A DNA stretch of 64,000 nucleotides from Trichobilharzia regenti (Eukaryota > Platyhelminthes > Trematoda > Strigeidida > Schistosomatidae), in NCBI GenBank assembly GCA_944472135.2, contig OX235268.1, forward strand, positions 14,948,589 to 15,012,588, written 5' to 3'. This document shows, piece by piece, positions 58,796-64,000 of this stretch. Made by a program: the position numbers and the translations under genes. Below the pieces are notes generated by a model, which made no database searches, was not told the DNA's origin, and saw only the letters and a program-made list of their open reading frames with translations. Position 1 is the stretch's first letter. Each line of letters begins with the position of its first letter.

Positions 58796-59249
58796 TGACC
58801 CATACCATAAATGGCATACAAGAAACAAAATGATAATTTTTATGAAGTATGTACTACTGATTTACTGGTGAGTAAGTGGATACCAATTGGTTTAGTGGAT
58901 AACATTTTGTCCGTCGGTGGCTCTGTTATATGCACCTAGTTTAGTTTGATTTTGTCTATAACCTAAAAATAACTTTTTTAAGGAGTTACCGCGCACTAGC
59001 GTCAGCCATTTGTTTTTCCCTCTGTTTGGATTGCTGAATTCCCACTGGCTGCTAAATGTATATAAACAGAGTCTCTGTCTGGCATTTTGACTTTTGTTTG
59101 GGACAGTAAAAGCTTTCTTTTAGGCGTCCAGTCTTTTCTTTTGTCTTTGTGTGCCGGCGGTGTTATTGTTGTTGATGTTGACGTGTGATTGGGATGGAAT
59201 AGGCAGTGCACTAAGTTAGTATTCGCTCGAAGTCTACTAGTTCATTGTC

Positions 59250-59470
59250 TCGGTGATCACTGGTTCAGAGTCAGAATGCTCGCCAACCATGCTCGTGGAT
59301 CAGCATTCAATCGCTGACTTCTGCAAACCTTACCTCTTTCAATGGGTGAAAGCTGGAGAAAGACAGAAGTTTCGGCGTGAGGTTAGCAACATCACTTCGC
59401 AAACACATACTGCTACTGAAACTCCAATGCTCAAACTTGGAGCCATACGTTCCACCCAGACCACAATGAA
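59250..59470 (+). mobile_element. tRNA-derived SINE with RTE-like tail (old copy)
   Basis: GATCACTGGTTCAGAGTCAGAATGCTCGCCAACCATGC (A-box side), GGATCAGCATTCAATCGCTG (B-box remnant), and ACTGCTACTGAAACTCCAATG, GGAGCCATACGTTCCACCC (tail) follow the order of 48084-48312. Confidence 0.55.
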
Positions 59471-59479
59471 CATCCTCCC

Positions 59480-59880
59480 CGTCTATCGAACAACTTGCTC
59501 TTTGATGCAATCAAAAATCGATAGATATTCTTCTTATGTTAACTCCAACTGTATATACAAATTTACATGTATCTGCGGGAGCAGTTACATTAGAAGGATA
59601 GAAAGAAGAAGGGCATATCTATGATTTTCTGAACATGTACCAAAAAGCTTACGTCTAAAGGGAACAAATGCTTTAAACAGTGCCATCACCAAGCATCTCC
59701 TTGACACTGGTCACTAATGAGGTGGACATCGAAAAGTTGTTCAAAATTATCAATAGGTGAAAGAGTTCAGTTCTCCTAAAGTTTTCTGAAGCCGTCTCTA
59801 TCTAGCGCCTGAAATCTGATTTATGCGCCCAGAAAGAAGGGGTTATCAGTCTTTATATGCCCTGGTAACTAGATATTTTC
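59480..59880 (+). mobile_element. Penelope-like element, GIY-YIG end (family VII)
   Basis: Plus-strand text N-S-N-C-I-Y-K-F-T-C-I-C-G-S-S-Y-I-R-R (59545-59600) and S-A-I-T-K-H-L-L-D-T-G-H (59680-59715), with the carboxyl M-R-P-E-R-R-like end replaced by stops. The Gly of Y-I-G is Arg here. Confidence 0.72.
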
Positions 59881-60009
59881 ATCTCCTTTTCATCTCAATG
59901 CGTAATGCTGAAAAGTTTCCATTGTGTATGATTATTATTGTTCGGAATAGTGTTTAATATTACGTATATATATGTATATATTATTACTGTACGCACATAC
60001 TGATCGATT

Positions 60010-60600
60010 GATTTTTGTTTAAAATGAACTCTGTCCAAGTATGTTAGAATTGTTTTTGTAGATATATTTATTAATATCTTTCGCCTGTAAGCAGCTGAAG
60101 AGAAGGCAACGAAGTAAACAATGATGGTATCACTTTATTCTGCAAAAACTACAGTTCTTGCTTTGCTCAAATTCATTAAGGGGAATAAATGTATAAGATA
60201 AGAAATCATTTGAATACCAGCCGCATCAACCAGTAGTGTTTATCAACCAGTCAGACTGAAATTATCTAACCTCTGGATGGGTCAAGCACATCAGTGGTTT
60301 GTCCCGCTTAAATAAGCTCAAACAGCAGAATCAGGTTAAATCACCCAAATTCTGATTAGCCATTTAGACGAATGAAAGTACATTGGATCGAATTTCAATT
60401 CCCAAACCAAAATGTAATGAAATTTCTCCTCATCGAGCTGTGTGAATTGCAGATGTCAAGTTTGATTTAGGGTGTTACCATTTCGACCAAGTAACTATCC
60501 AGAAATCGTATGATTTGAACTAATGCAAATCTTTGAGTTCAATCAAGTCAGGTACACTGCTGATAAGGTTGACCTGGAACAGCCGTAATGACCGTCTAGT
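60010..60600. other. Intergenic, no gene seen
   Basis: No coding signature. The passage near 60080-60130 (GCAGCTGAAGAGA...TGATGG) resembles 32248-32290, possibly part of the family C repeat environment. Confidence 0.35.
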
Positions 60601-61020
60601 GTTTAGATTAGTTTTTTTGACTGAACACTAGTAACTAGTATCATGCTTCCAGGACTTTGTTTGGCGGGCACTCAATTCTATTAGTCAAGTTTGTAGTGTG
60701 GCCAATAATTATGAGTTCACCGTAATGGCAAGCCACTTAGCTTGCTGGTGGTCACAGTGCGATTTTGACCGAAAAAAGACTGGACGTATGCAACAAGTTA
60801 ATATGGCTGAGTGTGTGTATCTGATACAGTCCTAAGGAGGTCACTCGTGAGCCTGACTAGCTCATCAGTAGCCTCTCTGACTGAGAAACTGAGTGACAGG
60901 AGTTCCAGTCTCAGAGAGAACATGGATTACTTTAATATTCCCGAAGCGCCTAATCGAGGAGTGCCAACAAGCATGAAATTGGGGTCGAAGGCTTCCTGTC
61001 GATCGTCTTCAACTACCTAA
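60600..61020. repeat. Dispersed repeat, family C (minus part then plus part)
   Basis: ACACTAGTAACTAGTATCATG and TATTAGTCAAGTTTGTAGTG-type text matches 31865-31945 in the minus sense. From about 60830 the opposite orientation appears: AGCCTGACTAGCTCATCAGT (A-box-like), AGGAGTTCCAGTCTC and GAGTGCCAACAAGCATGAAA. Confidence 0.55.
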
Positions 61021-63035
61021 TCAAAAACAATTATGTGTAAAATATAGTATCCTTTCCATATACTAAGAACATTGAACCATTCAAAAATCGCACTCTTTTT
61101 CTCCCTTCATTTTAGGCTCTACTTAAATCGAGTCTATTGAAAACGAATTCAGTCGAGAGCATCCTTTACAATTATTATTATTTCTCTATCACAAACAATC
61201 CAGCGCTTATAAAACCCCTTGGATGGACAATGAGATCTTCTCATGTGTAAAATAGACAGTAACACACACGCACACACACTACCAACTTTATTATGTGCTC
61301 CTGGAATCTCCTCTTCTTTTTTCCTTCTCCACATAGGATACAAATATACATTTCAGATCACGTTTCTAGGCTACATTATTTCACTTGATAACTTGAAAAC
61401 AAATATTAATAAAATTCAAATCTGTATACTAACATTATTATTATTATTAAAACCTGATTTATTCTAAAACGAACTATTTCTTCAGAATTTGCGCGTGATT
61501 CAGTATTGTTTAATCCTTTTCCTGGTCTTTAAATACACACTATGCTGATAATACTGACTGGTCTTCAACGATGACTTGTGTTACGTCATGTGGCAAAGTG
61601 CGACTTTCGCTCGTAAAATGTTTGAATAGAGGCAATTTTTAAAATCAGTCATGTGTTATGATTTATAGAAAGTGTGTGTGTGTGTATTGGAGACTGTGAA
61701 TTCCTCTTGACATGGTCTGGCTGTGGAACTCTTTCATCAAATGGTGGTTGGTCTTTCATCAGCTGAACTATGTGTTGAAATGCTGCTGTTGTCGCGTGAT
61801 GCAGATTGATAGGAAGTGGACAAAACTGAAAATAACATTTCAAGTCGGTGGCTGTACTGGTAATTTGTTCTCTTTTGACTTAACCGAATTTTAATATGGC
61901 TGAGATGTACAGTGCATTTCACGGGACTTTGATGGTGTTGCTGGGTTAGGAAGCGTCCAGGATCGGGTGGCGAAGACCACAGGTACTCAGGGCGCAGCTA
62001 AGAGGTTAGGCTAAAATGGGAGAGAGTAGATGATGAGGAGACTTAGGAAAGAAACTACATTGTCATTGAGAGACATGGTCCCTTCCATACTATCAGAAGA
62101 GGAGACAAACAGAAACTTTCTAACGCCAGCTGACTCCAGATATAGAAAGAGTGGGATAAGCAAGTCAAGAAGAAGACTCAACAAGATTAGATAACACCAA
62201 GATGATCAAGCCGGCTTAGCTCGAAACCACTTGATGGAGGTGGATATAAGTGTGGCCTGATGCAGAATGATAGCAGCCGGGTAAAATTGACATTTACAGT
62301 CAATAGCTGCGAAGGAAGAAATGTTTATTCTACAAATCTGGATTTAGTTTACGTTATGAACACGAGATAGCCTCATTGGATAACTTGTTTAACCTTGGGT
62401 GAATTGCCAACTAATCATTACAATGCATTCGCCTCTGACTCAGCCAAACTTTAATGTGGCTAAGAATGTATTATATATGGTTTTTTCCGTTACTCAGTCT
62501 CTTACACTGCTATAAGAAGCAAAGAATAATAAGGGAACGGACGGGGGAGGGATATAGACTCATTCAGTCAATGGTTACTAAGATCTTTCGTGGTTATTTA
62601 TCAAGAGAAGCTGTCAGTTCTGTTGAACATTGAATCGTTTGTTTGTCTGATTTGGTCTCTATTTTGGCGGGAGATTAGAAGGCTACCACTGCTTAATTGC
62701 GTACTGGTTGGCAGGAAATTGAGGAAATTCGATCAGAAGTATTGTCGCACATTATATTAACGTTTATTTACAGACACTGGCACTGATTAGTCATTGTAAA
62801 TCTGTTTTGTTATCGCTTGAAGAATGAACATTTGTGTTACCCAACCGTTTCCTGTTGTTCTGTGACGGTTACAGTGCATTGTATTCTGTGTATTAGGCCA
62901 AGTCTACTAAAATCAGCTACAGGTCCAAGATCTCTGTGATCTGGATGCTTGACAAAAGCTCGGATCAGTTTTAATCATAATACTGGTTAAATATTTCATA
63001 CATTTTGGTTCCCTTGATAAATTGCGATAAAGAAA
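61020..63035. other. Intergenic, no gene recognised
   Basis: Includes a less AT-rich segment at about 61940-62290 without readable protein motifs. The words CTTAACCGAATTTTAATATGGCTGAGATGTA (61880) and CTCAGCCAAACTTTAATGTGGCTAAGAATGTA-like text (62440) are similar and in direct order about 560 bp apart, possibly the ends of an unrecognised repeat. Confidence 0.35.
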
Positions 63036-63039
63036 GAAA

Positions 63040-63780
63040 GACTACATTTGGCACTATAAAATGATATCATCATTCTATTTCACAGGTTCTTATCAGCTGA
63101 AAACTGCCTGAAATTACAATGGTTAGAAATAATAAGATTTCATACTTCAATGTTTGTAAGGTAATAGAGAAAAAAAAATCCGAAATATAAGTATTACAAT
63201 TTTTAGTTTAAGCTACCATCAATCTATATGCTATCAAACTATGAAAGAAAAAAAAGGGGGGTGAGAGGACAGAAAACAGAAAAATCTAATAAACAGTGTT
63301 AGCTTGTACTTCAACATGGCCGCCCAAGAAGTTCAAATTTGAAAACTTGTTTATTGAGTTGAGCCCATTAGTGTGTATGACAAATCAGTGTAATGAAAGT
63401 GATATGGTTACCAAGGGAGTGAAAGATTGACTACGCTCTCTTTCTGTATGCATAAGTTTGGTCTGAAACGTCCGATTGCAATTGTTTCAGCAGTAAATCA
63501 AAGTAAATTCTCTGTCCTTTGTTTGTTAAATATTTTGAAGGATTTGTAAATCTCTACAAAATGACCCGTATCCACAGGGTGGTGTCTAGTAATTGCACTT
63601 TGTAAATATCTGCTTTCATTTTAAGCATAAGTATCTTGGATTATGCTCTGAAAAGCGGATAGAAGTCCTTCTTTCTGTCCTTCCAATGTTCTTGCTGCCA
63701 CAGGTGCACGTAAGTTTTTTAAATGCATTTGGGAGTAACATCAGCAGGGTACTTATCCAGTATCAACTAGCTTATGGTTA
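63040..63780 (+). repeat. Unclassified dispersed repeat, copy 2
   Basis: Second copy of the repeat at 54345-55070, in the same orientation, with indels. Shared words include GATATCATCATTCTATTTCA, CTCTTTCTGTATGCATAAGTT and AGGGTACTTATCC. Confidence 0.7.
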
Positions 63781-63829
63781 AATAATTTAACTGATTACTG
63801 ATGCCCATTATGAATTGCGAAACAGGTGA

Positions 63830-64000
63830 ATAGGGTATCAGTAGGCTCTTCATTAGGTCACATGCCAGCAGATTTCTTTCTGAGTAAGCTAGCAAATAGT
63901 TCTCTGAACAACCCTATCAGAAAATTATTATCTTATTACTGGTTAACTGATGATATTTTCATCTATGATGAACATGGTTTGGAATGCTATTATATCTCAA
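63830..64000 (+). mobile_element. Penelope-like element, RT fragment cut by the window edge (family I)
   Basis: Encodes [19 protein letters not shown] and a damaged catalytic box L-T-D-D-I-F-I (compare Y-I-D-D-T-F-I at 20023). It probably continues beyond 64000. Confidence 0.75.

Overview
The window is AT-rich, repeat-dense flatworm DNA, almost certainly from a blood fluke of the genus Schistosoma. The support is an SM-alpha-type tRNA-related SINE with a recognisable hammerhead ribozyme at about 30.93-30.99 kb, many copies of an RTE-clade (SR2-like) non-LTR retrotransposon, many Penelope-like element (PLE) fragments with C-terminal GIY-YIG domains, and a collagen gene with tiny exons and very large introns.

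One host gene is supported. It is the 3' part of a collagen gene on the + strand, running in from the left edge. Six exons are visible at 10-63, 23724-23777, 25871-25933, 39722-39757, 42697-42762 and 47710-47762. The first four encode an unbroken run of Gly-X-Y triplets. The last two encode a short cysteine-containing tail ending at a TAG. Every intron splits a codon after its first base. Introns range from about 2.1 kb to 23.7 kb, and nearly everything else between 64 and 47709 is retroelement debris inside them. To the right of 47762 I see no host gene.

The debris falls into these layers. (1) RTE-clade LINEs: one almost full-length but broken copy on the minus strand (about 35897-38900) and about fifteen truncated copies on both strands, many ending in AAT/ATT-rich tails. 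(2) PLE fragments from several families; the best is at about 19.26-21.2 kb on the + strand, with reverse transcriptase followed by GIY-YIG. Others lie at 3.6, 7.5, 11.8, 13.2, 21.6, 26.4, 28.3-30.7, 33.7, 43.2, 46.0, 48.9, 49.5-50.7, 59.5 and 63.8 kb. (3) One CR1/Jockey-like LINE remnant (about 16.6-17.75 kb, minus). (4) At least four SINE-like families: canonical SM-alpha; a second hammerhead-bearing family with a roughly 405-bp unit; a tRNA-headed SINE with two alternative tails; and a further dispersed repeat. (5) Simple repeats, including TA tracts and a 282-bp ACCT/GCCT tract that lies inside an RTE copy.

The most notable observations are a duplicated C-x3-C module at the collagen C terminus, a perfect 181-bp palindrome between TA tracts at 42899-43079, a second hammerhead lineage with a self-complementary stem III arranged head to tail, a shared 4-base insertion in the catalytic FADD box of several RTE copies, a microsatellite that grew out of an RTE coding motif, and a 3.3-kb foldback structure built from PLE parts that was later hit by SM-alpha. 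All calls come from reading the sequence; family assignments are from memory of motifs, not from searches. Edges of degraded elements are approximate, often to within tens of bases.
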